Shown piece by piece: positions 27,253-36,129 of a DNA stretch of 64,000 bases; position 1 is the first letter of the stretch; the number at the start of each line of letters is the position of its first letter. The position numbers and the translations under genes were made by a program. The notes under the pieces were generated by a model that saw only the letters and a program-made list of their open reading frames with translations, searched no databases and was not told the origin of the DNA. Origin of the DNA: Phytohabitans maris (GTDB taxonomy: Bacteria > Actinomycetota > Actinomycetes > Mycobacteriales > Micromonosporaceae); NCBI RefSeq assembly GCF_031085175.1, contig NZ_JAVHUY010000036.1:42667-106666 (forward strand), read 5' to 3'.

Positions 27253-28215
27253 TCAGCGTCCGAGTTCGACGCCGGGCCAGTCGACGGTGACGCTCTGGGC
27301 GCGCACCGGCTCCGACATCCCGTCGCGCAGGTAGACGTACTCAAGGGATGAAGCGGTCGTGAACGAGACGACCTCGCCCTCCGGCGTCATCGCGACCATG
27401 TTCATGACGGCGGAGTCCGGGAACTCCAGGGCGATCGGCAGCAGGTCCTCGATGGCGGCGCGGCCGGCGTCGACGAGCGGCTGCCCGGCGGCGAGGCGCG
27501 AGATGACGTCGCGCACGAGCCCGCCGCGCATCGACACCTCGCCGAGTCCGGTGCAACCGGCGGCGCCGTACCGGTCGTCGGCGTAGATGCCGGCGCCGAC
27601 GATGGGCGAGTCGCCGATGCGGCCCGGGTACTTCCAGGCCCAGCCGCTCGTGCTGACCGCGGCGGCGAGGTGCCCGTGCACGTCGCGGGCGACGACGTTG
27701 ACGGTGCCATGAACGTGCTCCGGGTCGGCGGCGAGCGCGGTGAGCTGCGCCAGCGGGCCGCGAAACATCTCCAGCTTGCCGGGCAGGATGCCGTCGACTC
27801 CCTTCTGCCATATGTCACAGGTCTCGTCGGTGAGCAGGTCCTCCGGCGTCATGCCGATCTCGGAGGCGAACCGGGCGGCACCCTCACCGACCAGGAACGT
27901 GTGGGGTAGCTTCTCCATGACCGCGCGCGCGACCGTCACAGGATGGCGGTACCCCGCGATCGCGCCGACGGCGCCCGCACGACGGTTCGCGCCATCCATG
28001 ATCGCGGCGTCGAGCTGCACCTCGCCCAGGAGGTTCGGGTAGCCGGTGTAGCCCACCGAATGGTCGGCGGGGTTGTCCTCGACGAGCCGGGTCGCAGCTT
28101 CGACCGCGTCGACGGCGCTGCCGCCCGCGGCGAGGATCTCCCACGCCGCCGGAAGGCCGATCTCCGCGTTGTGGCTCCCCGCGACGACCGCGGTATTCGA
28201 TGGATCCGGCTTCAT
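27253..28215 (-). CDS. N4-(beta-N-acetylglucosaminyl)-L-asparaginase-like Ntn hydrolase
   Basis: 320 residues of the asparaginase-2 family. The autoprocessing site reads HVHGTVNVVARD, with the catalytic Thr about residue 167. PGRIGDSPIVGAGIYADD supplies the substrate-binding Arg and Asp, and VGYTGYPNLLGEVQLDAAIMDG is typical of glycosylasparaginases rather than isoaspartyl peptidases. It would cleave GlcNAc-Asn linkages or related beta-aspartyl bonds after import; no signal peptide is seen. It is the first gene of the long minus-strand operon and divergent from LysR-B. An isoaspartyl dipeptidase is the main alternative. Confidence 0.82.
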   Translation of the reverse strand: MKPDPSNTAVVAGSHNAEIGLPAAWEILAAGGSAVDAVEAATRLVEDNPADHSVGYTGYPNLLGEVQLDAAIMDGANRRAGAVGAIAGYRHPVTVARAVMEKLPHTFLVGEGAARFASEIGMTPEDLLTDETCDIWQKGVDGILPGKLEMFRGPLAQLTALAADPEHVHGTVNVVARDVHGHLAAAVSTSGWAWKYPGRIGDSPIVGAGIYADDRYGAAGCTGLGEVSMRGGLVRDVISRLAAGQPLVDAGRAAIEDLLPIALEFPDSAVMNMVAMTPEGEVVSFTTASSLEYVYLRDGMSEPVRAQSVTVDWPGVELGR

Positions 28216-28287
28216 CCGACTCTCTCTCCGACAGCGGTGCCACCTGACCAGGGCTTTCGTTGAGTCTGGCACGCCCCCGACTCCGGT

Positions 28288-28320
28288 GGTAGCTTTGTTT
28301 TCCTTCCTGAAACCCAAGGA
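28288..28320. promoter_or_regulatory. LysR-B operator, copy 1
   Basis: A 33-bp element starting GGTAGCTTTG and carrying the dyad TCCTT-N10-AAGGA (28301-28320). It matches 25 of 33 positions with a copy at 38350-38382 upstream of the hydroxyproline operon. It lies between the divergent LysR-B and asparaginase-like genes, and the AAGGA arm doubles as the LysR-B ribosome site, so binding would also repress LysR-B. Confidence 0.65.
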
Positions 28321-28326
28321 TTGCTT

Positions 28327-29253
28327 TTGACTCTGCGGCAGCTGCTCTACTTTCTCGGTGCGGCCGATCTGGGCTCGTTCACCGCCGTCGCGGCACGCAT
28401 GCAGGTGACCCAACCGGCAGTCGCCGAGCAGATCCGCCAGCTTGAGCGCTTCCTGAAGGTCGACCTGTTCGTCCGCCTCGGGCGAGGCATCCGACTCACA
28501 CAGTCCGGCGAGGAGTTCCTCCCCCACGCCCGCCGCGTGGTCGCCGCGGCCGAGGAGGCGCAGCGCAGCGTCGCGGGGATGCGGGCGCTGCTGGGCGGGA
28601 CCGTGACCTTCGGCGCGTTCGGCGCTCCGGCGCACTACGGCTTCGCGGCGCTCATCCGGGACTTCGCGACCGCCCACCCGGCGGTGCGGCTCCGGCTGCG
28701 TGGGCGCAACTCCTCCGAGATCGCCGATGCCGTGCGGGCCGGTGCTCTCGAGGCCGCGTTGGTGGTGCTTCCGGTCAACGACGACGGCATCGATGTCGAG
28801 CCGATCGCGCGGGACGAGGTGCTGATCGTCAGCTCCGATCCCGACCTCACGCGGCGCCCGCTGAGCATCGAGCAGCTGGCGAAGAGCCCGCTCGTGCTCT
28901 ACGAGGCGCAGTATGCGGAGCACGATCCCACCCGCCGCCAGCTGGCCGAGCGCGCGCAGACAGCCGGCATCCGCCTCGAGTTCCCGTTCGAGGTCGAGCA
29001 CCTCGACACCGCCCTGCAGCTCGCGTCGGCCAGCCTCGCGACCACCTACGTGCCGAGCGCCGTCACACGATCGCCGGTGTTCCCCGCAAACCTGACGACC
29101 GGCAGCTTCGACCCGCCGATGTACGACGTCTTCGCGATCATCACCCGACGCGGAACCCGCGTCTCCCCCGCGACCGGGGAGTTCCTGCGCCGGGTCGTCC
29201 GCCACATGCGCGGCGTCGCGGAGCCCATCCGCCGCGACGCCGACGATGGCTAG
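28327..29253 (+). CDS. LysR-family transcriptional regulator (LysR-B)
   Basis: About 308 residues. The LysR winged helix (LRQLLYFLGAADLGSFTAVAARMQVTQPAVAEQIRQLE) is followed by an effector domain (FGAFGAPAHYGFAALIRDFATAHP, VLIVSSDPDLTRRPLS). The TTG at 28327 is preferred over TTG 28321 because AAGGA ends 6 nt before it. It lies between the two large minus-strand operons of the island, and copies of one putative operator precede both. It is therefore the best candidate to switch on glycopeptide uptake and hydroxyproline catabolism together. Its stop overlaps the convergent CocE-type gene by 4 bp. Confidence 0.88.
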   Translation: MTLRQLLYFLGAADLGSFTAVAARMQVTQPAVAEQIRQLERFLKVDLFVRLGRGIRLTQSGEEFLPHARRVVAAAEEAQRSVAGMRALLGGTVTFGAFGAPAHYGFAALIRDFATAHPAVRLRLRGRNSSEIADAVRAGALEAALVVLPVNDDGIDVEPIARDEVLIVSSDPDLTRRPLSIEQLAKSPLVLYEAQYAEHDPTRRQLAERAQTAGIRLEFPFEVEHLDTALQLASASLATTYVPSAVTRSPVFPANLTTGSFDPPMYDVFAIITRRGTRVSPATGEFLRRVVRHMRGVAEPIRRDADDG

Positions 29254-31148
29254 TCCGGAATCACCGGGAGGGTCACGCTCGACGCCCGTGAGCCTCCGTA
29301 ATGCACCGCGTTCCGGGCGACGACGCCCTCGATCTCGTCGAAGTTCGCGCCGCCGGTGTTGAGGTTGCGCTCGTACGCCGGGAAGCTGCTCGATGAGATC
29401 TCGAGCCGGATGCGGTGGCCCTCCTGGAAGCGGTTGCCGGTCACCATGTTCGGCAGGGTGATCCGGTAGACCTCGCCCTCCTCGGCGTGCTGCGCCTGGT
29501 CAAACCCGGCGCGGTAGCGCAGCCGGAAGCCGTCGTCGGCGAGGTTGATCGCCGTGCCGTCGGGGAGCACATCGACGAGTCGGACGATGAAGTCGGTGTC
29601 CCGCGCCGAGGTGGAGACATCGAGGGTCACCTCGACCGGCCCGACCACCGTGATCGCCTGCTCAAGGGGCGGCGTGCTGTAGACGAGCACATCCCGTCGC
29701 GCCGAGATCGGGCGCTGATCGAGGGCGGCGTTGAACCCGAGCACCCCGCCGAGGTTCGGGGTCGGGTTCATCGGATCGTAGACGTAGGAGTCCTCGGACT
29801 CCTCGGCAGACGGGTCGGTCCGGAGGCCGCCGGCCTCGTTCCGGCGCCAGGCCTCGGGGTCGGCGACCAGGTGGAAGGTGGTCGGCACCGCGGCCGGCGG
29901 CGGCCAGCTCTCGGCCGAGATCCAGCCCTGGTGCATCACGAAGAGCTGCACCTTCGGCATGTCCGCGACGCCGTTCTCGGTGCCGCGCACCCACTTGTCG
30001 AACCAGGCCAGGTAGAGCTTCGGGTAGCCGTGGTCCACGCCGCGGTACCGCACGTCGCCGAGCTTCAGGTCGCCGAACACGAAGTCGCGCATGTCCGGGG
30101 CCGGCATGGCGTCGATCTCGGTGGTGGTGAAGCCGGCGAACATCTCCTTCGCGGTCTTCTTGGTGAGCTCATAGGGAAGCTCCTGCCAGATCGCGCAGTG
30201 CGGCCCGCCGCCGATGATGAGGTACTGCTCCGGGGTGTCCAGACTCTGCAGGTAGCTGAACAGCCGGGTGGTCTCGCCGATGGCGAGGTCGTGCCAGGTG
30301 TTGATGTGCAGGGCGGGGACGCGCGGCTCGTCGCCCTCGCCGATCAGCTCGACCTCGTTCCACGCCGGGTCGGCGGGCGTGCGGGTCATGTAGCGATCGA
30401 ACGGCGACACCGGCGCCCCGGCGTTGCTCAGCACGTCCTTGCTCGGCAGGTGGCGCAGCTGCTCCGCGGTGTCCGGCGCCCAGCCCTTGCGCGCCGAGAA
30501 CTGGAAGTACTTGCGGATGCGCTGCCGCTCCTCCTGCGTGGCACCGGCCGGGATCACCGGCTTCTCGGTCGGGGCGAGGCGCCCGTACCAGTTCGCCCAG
30601 TTGGAGAGCATCGGGATGCCGCCCTTGTAGAACGCGCCGCGGGTGTCGTTGCCCGGCACGTCGCCGACCGCGGTCCCCGACGCACCCGGCACCATGGCGA
30701 CGTGGCCCGGCGCGTTCGCCGAGGCCATCGGCCACTGATGCTCGCCGGAGCTGGAGCACCCGATGGTGCCCACCCGGCCGTTCGACCACGGCTGCTGGAG
30801 GATCCAGGCGACGGTGTCCGGGCCGTCGGTCCCGGCACCCGCCAGGTAGTCGACGAACACGCCCTCCGAGAAGAGGAACCCGCGCTCGTTCTGCACGACG
30901 ACCGCGTATCCCTGGCGCGCGAAGTAGTCGACCCACTTCGTGCGGACCGAGCCCTCGCCGACGTCCTTGTCGTACGGGGTCTTCACCAGCACTGTCGGCA
31001 GGGGACCTTCGGCCCCGCGCGGGAGATAGACATCCGTGGAGAGACGCACGCCGTCCCGCATCGGGACCATGACCTCCATCTCGATGTCGAAGTCGTCGAA
31101 GAGCGGCCGCGGCAACGGTCCCTGCCAGTAGGCGTCGTCGAGGGTCAT
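29250..31148 (-). CDS. CocE/NonD-family hydrolase (Xaa-Pro dipeptidyl-peptidase-like)
   Basis: 632 residues. The N-terminal alpha/beta-hydrolase domain opens with MVPMRDGVRLSTDVYLPRG. The nucleophile elbow is GTIGCSSSGEHQW (Ser132 in the GxSxxG frame) and a late His lies in GGGPHCAIW. The C-terminal jelly-roll domain (FRLRYRAGFDQAQHAEEGEVYRI, EGHRIRLEISSSSFP) is typical of X-Pro dipeptidyl peptidases and cocaine esterase. No signal peptide is seen. Given its operon with a hydroxyproline pathway and an S9 peptidase, cleavage of proline- or hydroxyproline-containing peptides or acyl bonds is an attractive inference. It overlaps the S9 peptidase gene by ATGA. Confidence 0.88.
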   Translation of the reverse strand: MTLDDAYWQGPLPRPLFDDFDIEMEVMVPMRDGVRLSTDVYLPRGAEGPLPTVLVKTPYDKDVGEGSVRTKWVDYFARQGYAVVVQNERGFLFSEGVFVDYLAGAGTDGPDTVAWILQQPWSNGRVGTIGCSSSGEHQWPMASANAPGHVAMVPGASGTAVGDVPGNDTRGAFYKGGIPMLSNWANWYGRLAPTEKPVIPAGATQEERQRIRKYFQFSARKGWAPDTAEQLRHLPSKDVLSNAGAPVSPFDRYMTRTPADPAWNEVELIGEGDEPRVPALHINTWHDLAIGETTRLFSYLQSLDTPEQYLIIGGGPHCAIWQELPYELTKKTAKEMFAGFTTTEIDAMPAPDMRDFVFGDLKLGDVRYRGVDHGYPKLYLAWFDKWVRGTENGVADMPKVQLFVMHQGWISAESWPPPAAVPTTFHLVADPEAWRRNEAGGLRTDPSAEESEDSYVYDPMNPTPNLGGVLGFNAALDQRPISARRDVLVYSTPPLEQAITVVGPVEVTLDVSTSARDTDFIVRLVDVLPDGTAINLADDGFRLRYRAGFDQAQHAEEGEVYRITLPNMVTGNRFQEGHRIRLEISSSSFPAYERNLNTGGANFDEIEGVVARNAVHYGGSRASSVTLPVIPD

Positions 31149-33538
31149 CCGATCCGTCCTTCCGCCAGGTGGAGCGAGGCGAGCAGCTCCGCGTCGGCGT
31201 GCTCGCTCGCCATCACGATGCCGCGGGTGTCGAGCATGCGCACCGGCTGGGGCGGGGTCGACCCGAACAGGTGCGTGACCAGGTAGTCGAGCCGCCGCCG
31301 CATCCCGTAGCCGGTGACCTCGTGACCGGCGCTGGGCAGCACGACGAGGTCGAAGTCCTTGTTCTCGTCGATGAGGGCCTGCACGAACTGGAACAGCTGC
31401 GCGGGATGCACGCCGAAGTCTTCGAGCCCGTGGATGAGCATCAGATGCCCCCGCAGCCCCGCGGCGTACGTCTTCGCCGCCGCCCTCTCGTAGCCGGCGG
31501 CGTCGAACGGGCCCTGGTAGCGCTCGCCGAACCCGTGGGAGAACAGGCGGGGATCGAAGTTGCCAGAGGCGGCGACGGCGACCGAGAAGAAGTCGCCGTG
31601 CCGCAGCGCGCCGAGCGCGGCGAGATAGCCGCCGCCGGAGAACCCGGTGATGGCGACCCGGTCGAGGTCGATCGGATGCCGGGCGGCGAGCGCCGTGATG
31701 GTCGCGCGGTGGTCGTCGAGATTCGAGACGTCCTGCAGGGCGCCGTACGAGGCCTGCCGGAAGGCACGCTCCCGGTTCGCCGTGCCACGCCCGTCGAGGA
31801 CGAGGCAGAACGCCCCGAGTGCGGCGTACCCCGCGGCCTCGACGAAGGTGCACGCCGTCGGGTAGTCGACGAATGCCGCGGTGGGGACGAGCGACTCTTG
31901 CGGGCTGCCGTAGACCAGGTCGACCAGGGGATAGCTCCGTGTCGGGTCCGGGTCGGGCGGGAGGAAGAGCAGGCCGTGCAGCTCGAACGACCCGTCTGCG
32001 GCGGGGACCGTCACGCGCTCCGGCCACCGCCAGTCGTCCGGCAGGCCGTCGCCGATGGCGGTCTCGAGGACGGCGATCTCCTCGCCTGTCCTGCGGCGCA
32101 GCACCGAGCGGGGCAGCCGGTCGACGTCTCCGACCGTCTCGACGAAGTAGTCGCCGTCGGGGGAAAAGCCGCTGATCCGTCCGATGTCGGCGCCGGTGGT
32201 GCGCGAGAGCACGGCGATGTCCCAGGAGCGCGGCCGCCAGACCCGGTGGTCGCCCGGCTCGCCGGAGACGACGCGCACGCGCCCGTCGTCGAGTCCGGCG
32301 ACGCAGACCTTCCGCACATAGGGGCTCTCCGCGGGGTCGATGCCCCCGGCGAGGAACGACACCTCGCGCCGCACCGGGTCCACGCGCAACAGTTCGCGCA
32401 CCTGCCAGTCGCCCTGGGTCAGAGCCCGCACCAGCTCGCCGCTGGCGAGGTCGTAGAGGTAGAGGTGCCCGCGGCCGGTGCGCTCCGAGTACCAGATGAC
32501 CTCGCCGGACTCCGCGAGCGGGATGATGAGCGCCGGGTCGTACAGGCTGACGCTCAGCTCGAGCGCGAACTCCGAGGTCTCGGAGAACAGCGTGGTCGTC
32601 GTGCCGGCGGCGACGTCGAACGCCCGCACGTGGGCGGCGCGCTCCCCGCGTTCCAGGTCGACGAAGTAGGCGGTCCCGCCGTCGGCTGACCACCACACCG
32701 TCTCGGCGGCGAACGGGGTGTCGCTCATCCGGCTGGCCGGTATGCGGGAGTGCTCCGGCTCGAACTGCGCACCGGTCAGCGGATCCAGCACGAACAGGCG
32801 GAACTCCGTCACGTGCGCGTCCCCCGGCATGCTGGTGCGGTTCGGGTGCACCGTCGGACGCAGCCCGTCGGCGGGGACGTACGTGGTGGCGGGCAGTTCC
32901 GGGACCTCGCGCTCGTCCGTCTGCAGCGTGAAGAACAGCCGCGAATCGGGGGACCACATCCCGTCGGGCGCGGCGCGCAGCCCGTACTTGTCGTATACCG
33001 AACGCATCCGGGACGCACCCATCCCGTACGCGTCGTCCTCGGCGCCGTCCGAGGTCAAGCGCTTCTCGGTCCCCTTCACCAGGTCGTGGACCCAGAGGTC
33101 GTGGTCGCGCACCGAGATCGCACGCCGGCCATCGGGGGAGACCGCCCAGGTCGGCGCGGGCCGCGCGGCATCCTGAGCGAGGGATGCCGTCGCCGGGTCG
33201 AAGTGCCAGCTGCGGCCGGCGTAGCCGAACCGCAGGCGCAGCGGGTCGAGGTCGACATCGAGGGATCGCAGGATGACGGCGTCCGGCGGCAGGTCCCGCC
33301 GCAGCGCTGTGCCCAGGGCGGCGACCACGGATGCGTGGGTCGCGATCAGGGTGTTTTCGCCGGACTCCGCGTCCACCAGCCGGTACTCGGCACCGGCGCG
33401 GGTCGCCCGGTCGTACCAGAACCGCGAGGGCGAGACCCAGCGCGGATGCACACTGGGATTGAGCACGAGCGTGTCGAGGTCGGCGAGGCGCTGCACCGCC
33501 CCGTAGCGCTCGGCCCACGCCGGCTCGTTCCCAGTCAC
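31145..33538 (-). CDS. S9-family prolyl oligopeptidase (DPP IV-like)
   Basis: 797 residues. The N-terminal beta-propeller domain (repeated WSADG, WSPDS and FSPDGD strands) is followed by a DPP IV-type alpha/beta-hydrolase domain with VYGSPQE, LDGRGTANRERAFRQASYGAL, nucleophile ITGFSGGGYLAALGAL (Ser about residue 631), HGLEDFGVHPAQ (Asp) and SAGHEVTGYG (His). DPP IV-like enzymes remove X-Pro dipeptides, which fits the neighbouring hydroxyproline catabolic genes. No export signal is visible, so it would act on imported peptides. It starts at ATG 33538, 36 bp after the aldehyde dehydrogenase gene. Confidence 0.9.
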   Translation of the reverse strand: MTGNEPAWAERYGAVQRLADLDTLVLNPSVHPRWVSPSRFWYDRATRAGAEYRLVDAESGENTLIATHASVVAALGTALRRDLPPDAVILRSLDVDLDPLRLRFGYAGRSWHFDPATASLAQDAARPAPTWAVSPDGRRAISVRDHDLWVHDLVKGTEKRLTSDGAEDDAYGMGASRMRSVYDKYGLRAAPDGMWSPDSRLFFTLQTDEREVPELPATTYVPADGLRPTVHPNRTSMPGDAHVTEFRLFVLDPLTGAQFEPEHSRIPASRMSDTPFAAETVWWSADGGTAYFVDLERGERAAHVRAFDVAAGTTTTLFSETSEFALELSVSLYDPALIIPLAESGEVIWYSERTGRGHLYLYDLASGELVRALTQGDWQVRELLRVDPVRREVSFLAGGIDPAESPYVRKVCVAGLDDGRVRVVSGEPGDHRVWRPRSWDIAVLSRTTGADIGRISGFSPDGDYFVETVGDVDRLPRSVLRRRTGEEIAVLETAIGDGLPDDWRWPERVTVPAADGSFELHGLLFLPPDPDPTRSYPLVDLVYGSPQESLVPTAAFVDYPTACTFVEAAGYAALGAFCLVLDGRGTANRERAFRQASYGALQDVSNLDDHRATITALAARHPIDLDRVAITGFSGGGYLAALGALRHGDFFSVAVAASGNFDPRLFSHGFGERYQGPFDAAGYERAAAKTYAAGLRGHLMLIHGLEDFGVHPAQLFQFVQALIDENKDFDLVVLPSAGHEVTGYGMRRRLDYLVTHLFGSTPPQPVRMLDTRGIVMASEHADAELLASLHLAEGRIG

Positions 33539-33574
33539 TTCACTCCGTCCCGCCAGGTCTGGATCGAGTCTGTC

Positions 33575-35056
33575 TCATCCCGCCGCGCTGGTGTCGGTAA
33601 AGACGGTGCGGTGCCACGGCCGGCGCGCGACGCCGGAGGAGTCGATCGCGACGTGCTTGACCGTCGTGTAGTCGTCGAGCGAGTAGTCGGACATGTCCTT
33701 GCCGAAGCCCGACTGCTTCACCCCGCCGTGCGGCATGTCGCTGACGATCGTGATGTGGTCGTTGACCCAGACGCAGCCGGCCTGGATGTCGCGCGTCACC
33801 CGCATGGCGCGGCCGACATCCCGGGTCCAGGCAGATGCCGCGAGCCCGTACACGGTGTCGTTGGCGAGAGCGATCGCCTCGGCTTCGCTCTCGAAGGGCG
33901 TGACGGTCAGCACGGGACCGAATATCTCTTCGCGGAACCACTCGTCGACCGGGTCGGCGTCGGCGATGAGGGCTGGACGCAGATACGAGCCGGGGCCGTC
34001 GACGAGCTCTCCGCCGAAGACGCGGCGTTCCGCGCGGGCGCGCTCGATGAAGCCGGAAACGCGTGCGCGGTGCTCCGGCGAGATCACGGGGCCGAGGTCG
34101 GTCGCGGGGTCGTCGGTCGGGCCGATGCGGACCGTGGCGTAGAGCTCCGCGACGCCGGCGACGAAGTCCGAGTAGAGCGAGCTGTGCACGATCGCGCGGG
34201 TCGCGGCCGTGCAGTCCTGGCCCGCGTTGACCAGGCTCGCGGCGACAGCGCCGTGGATCGCGGCCTCAAGGTCGGCGTCGTTGAACACCACGAACGGCGC
34301 TTTGCCGCCCAGCTCAAGGTGCACGCGCCGGGCGCCCTCGACCGCCGCCTGCTGCACGATACGCCCCACGCTCGTGGAGCCGGTGAACGAGAGCATATCG
34401 GTTCCCGGAGCCCGCAGCAGCGCCGTCCCAGTGACCGAACCGGGCCCGGATACCACGTTGACCACACCGGCGGGCAAGCCGGCCTCGGTCAAGATCTCGG
34501 CGAGCAGTACCGTCGTAAGAGGGGTGATCTCGGCGGGTTTCAGCACGATCGCGTTGCCGGCCGCGACGGCGGGCAGGATCTTCCAGGCGGCCATCTGCAG
34601 CGGATAGTTCCACGGCGAAATGGAGCCGACTACACCGACCGGCTGGCGCCGGATGAACGACGTCATCCCCAGCACGTACTCGGCCGCCGCCTTTCCCTCC
34701 AGATGCCGTGCGGCTCCCGCGAAGAACTCGACGTTGTCGATCGTGCCCGGCACGTCGAACTCGGTCGCGAGGCGGATCGGCTTGCCGGCGTTGCGGCTCT
34801 CGACCGCGGCGACCTCGACGGCCCGGTCGGCGAGGATGCGGGACGCTCGGTTGAGCACCCCGGCGCGTTCGGCGGGCGGAACCCGGCCCCACTCGCCGGC
34901 GGCGGAACGGGCCGCGGCGATCGCATCCGTTACGTCCCGCTCGGTCGCGGGCGTGTACGTAGTGATCACCTCACCGGTGGAGGGGTCGGAGACCGGGATC
35001 GTCCGGTCGCCCGAGCCGGCACGGCGCGCGCCGGCGAGAAACTGCATCTCGGTCAT
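33575..35056 (-). CDS. aldehyde dehydrogenase, likely 2-oxoglutarate semialdehyde dehydrogenase
   Basis: 493 residues of the NAD(P) aldehyde dehydrogenase family: SISPWNYPLQMAAWKILPA, LKPAEITPL, FTGSTSVGRIVQ, catalytic Glu in HLELGGKAPFVVF and catalytic Cys in NAGQDCTAATR (about residue 288). By sequence alone it resembles betaine/aminobutyraldehyde dehydrogenases. In the operon the last step of trans-4-hydroxyproline breakdown (2-oxoglutarate semialdehyde to 2-oxoglutarate) is otherwise missing and this enzyme fits it. ATG 35056 is chosen because GGAG ends 5 nt upstream; GTG 35071 overlapping the previous stop is an alternative. Confidence 0.88.
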   Translation of the reverse strand: MTEMQFLAGARRAGSGDRTIPVSDPSTGEVITTYTPATERDVTDAIAAARSAAGEWGRVPPAERAGVLNRASRILADRAVEVAAVESRNAGKPIRLATEFDVPGTIDNVEFFAGAARHLEGKAAAEYVLGMTSFIRRQPVGVVGSISPWNYPLQMAAWKILPAVAAGNAIVLKPAEITPLTTVLLAEILTEAGLPAGVVNVVSGPGSVTGTALLRAPGTDMLSFTGSTSVGRIVQQAAVEGARRVHLELGGKAPFVVFNDADLEAAIHGAVAASLVNAGQDCTAATRAIVHSSLYSDFVAGVAELYATVRIGPTDDPATDLGPVISPEHRARVSGFIERARAERRVFGGELVDGPGSYLRPALIADADPVDEWFREEIFGPVLTVTPFESEAEAIALANDTVYGLAASAWTRDVGRAMRVTRDIQAGCVWVNDHITIVSDMPHGGVKQSGFGKDMSDYSLDDYTTVKHVAIDSSGVARRPWHRTVFTDTSAAG

Positions 35057-35067
35057 CTGAGCTCCGT

Positions 35068-36129
35068 TCACGCGGGCCGGGGCGACCAGATGTCGCCCAC
35101 CGTGAAGCCCGTGGGGAAGATGTCGGCGTCATCGACGGACCACTGCGCGCGGCCCGTCACCCACGCGCCACCGGTAATGGTGGGAAGCACCGCCGGGCGG
35201 CCCGCCAGTTCGGCGACACCGCGAAGGCGCCCGACGAACTCGCTGCCGACGATGCTGCGGTGGTGGAAGTCCTCCAGGATCGCGAGCTGGCTCCGCGCGT
35301 GGAGCGCCGCCATGCGGGCGCTCGTCCCGGTGCCGCACGGCGACCTGTCGAGGGCGCCGGTCCAGGTCGTCGGGTCGTCAGCCCGCAGTTCGCCGTTCGT
35401 GACGACGACGGTGTTGCGGTCCTCGCGGCCGGGCTGCCGGTCGCCACTGTGCAGCATGACCAGACTGATCCTATTGATCTCGGGGTTAACCGGGTGTACC
35501 ACTGTGATCTGCTCCAATGCGGCGAGCTTGATGACCGCGCCCAGGCGGACCAGCTCACGGCCGTTCTCGGGCACCAGCTCGACGCCGAGGTCGGCGGCGC
35601 GCACCTGGGCGAAGAACTGGCCGCCGAAGACAATGTCGGCCGGGACGGTCCCGACGCCGGGCACCTCAAGCGGAACATCGAGGTCGACGACGAACGCGGG
35701 GACGTTGAGCACGGTGACCGCGCGGACCCGGCCGCGCTCCACGCGCGCGACCGCCTGCACGACGCCGACGGCCGTGTCGATCTGCACCTCGGTGACCGGC
35801 TCCCGCACCGGGATCATCCCGGATTCGAGCATGGCGGTGACGGCGCACATGGTGTTGCTGCCCGACATCGGGGTGAACCCGCCCTGTTCGAGCACGATGA
35901 TCCCGAAGTGCGACCCCGTCTCGACCGGCGGGACGATGAAGACCCCGCACAGGCCGGGGTAGCCGCGCGGCTCACGCAGCAGCAACTTGCGCACGTCGTC
36001 GAGGTTGTCGCGGCAGTACGCGAGGCGCTCGGCCATCGTCGCCCCGACGACGAACTCCCCCGCGTTCATGACGACGCGTCCGGGCTCGCCCTCGGCGTGC
36101 ACCTCAACGGTCTCCAGAACGGGGATCAT
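35068..36129 (-). CDS. proline-racemase-family enzyme, probable 4-hydroxyproline 2-epimerase (Ser/Cys type)
   Basis: 353 residues of the proline racemase superfamily: HAEGEPGRVV near the N-terminus, RGYPGLCGVFIVPP and DRSPCGTGTSARMAAL. The two catalytic positions are Ser89 (FTPMSGSNTMC) and Cys265. The classical racemase has Cys/Cys (MCGH). Ser/Cys members of this family have been reported as 4-hydroxyproline epimerases, whereas Cys/Thr members are dehydratases. The operon (oxidoreductase, DapA-like deaminase, semialdehyde dehydrogenase) supports conversion of trans-4-hydroxy-L-proline to cis-4-hydroxy-D-proline. It overlaps the DapA-like gene by ATGA. Confidence 0.88.
   Translation of the reverse strand: MIPVLETVEVHAEGEPGRVVMNAGEFVVGATMAERLAYCRDNLDDVRKLLLREPRGYPGLCGVFIVPPVETGSHFGIIVLEQGGFTPMSGSNTMCAVTAMLESGMIPVREPVTEVQIDTAVGVVQAVARVERGRVRAVTVLNVPAFVVDLDVPLEVPGVGTVPADIVFGGQFFAQVRAADLGVELVPENGRELVRLGAVIKLAALEQITVVHPVNPEINRISLVMLHSGDRQPGREDRNTVVVTNGELRADDPTTWTGALDRSPCGTGTSARMAALHARSQLAILEDFHHRSIVGSEFVGRLRGVAELAGRPAVLPTITGGAWVTGRAQWSVDDADIFPTGFTVGDIWSPRPA

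Noticed and set aside
32750..35962. Plus-strand open frame of over 1000 codons
   Set aside because: It crosses three well-supported minus-strand genes and shows no family pattern or ribosome site.
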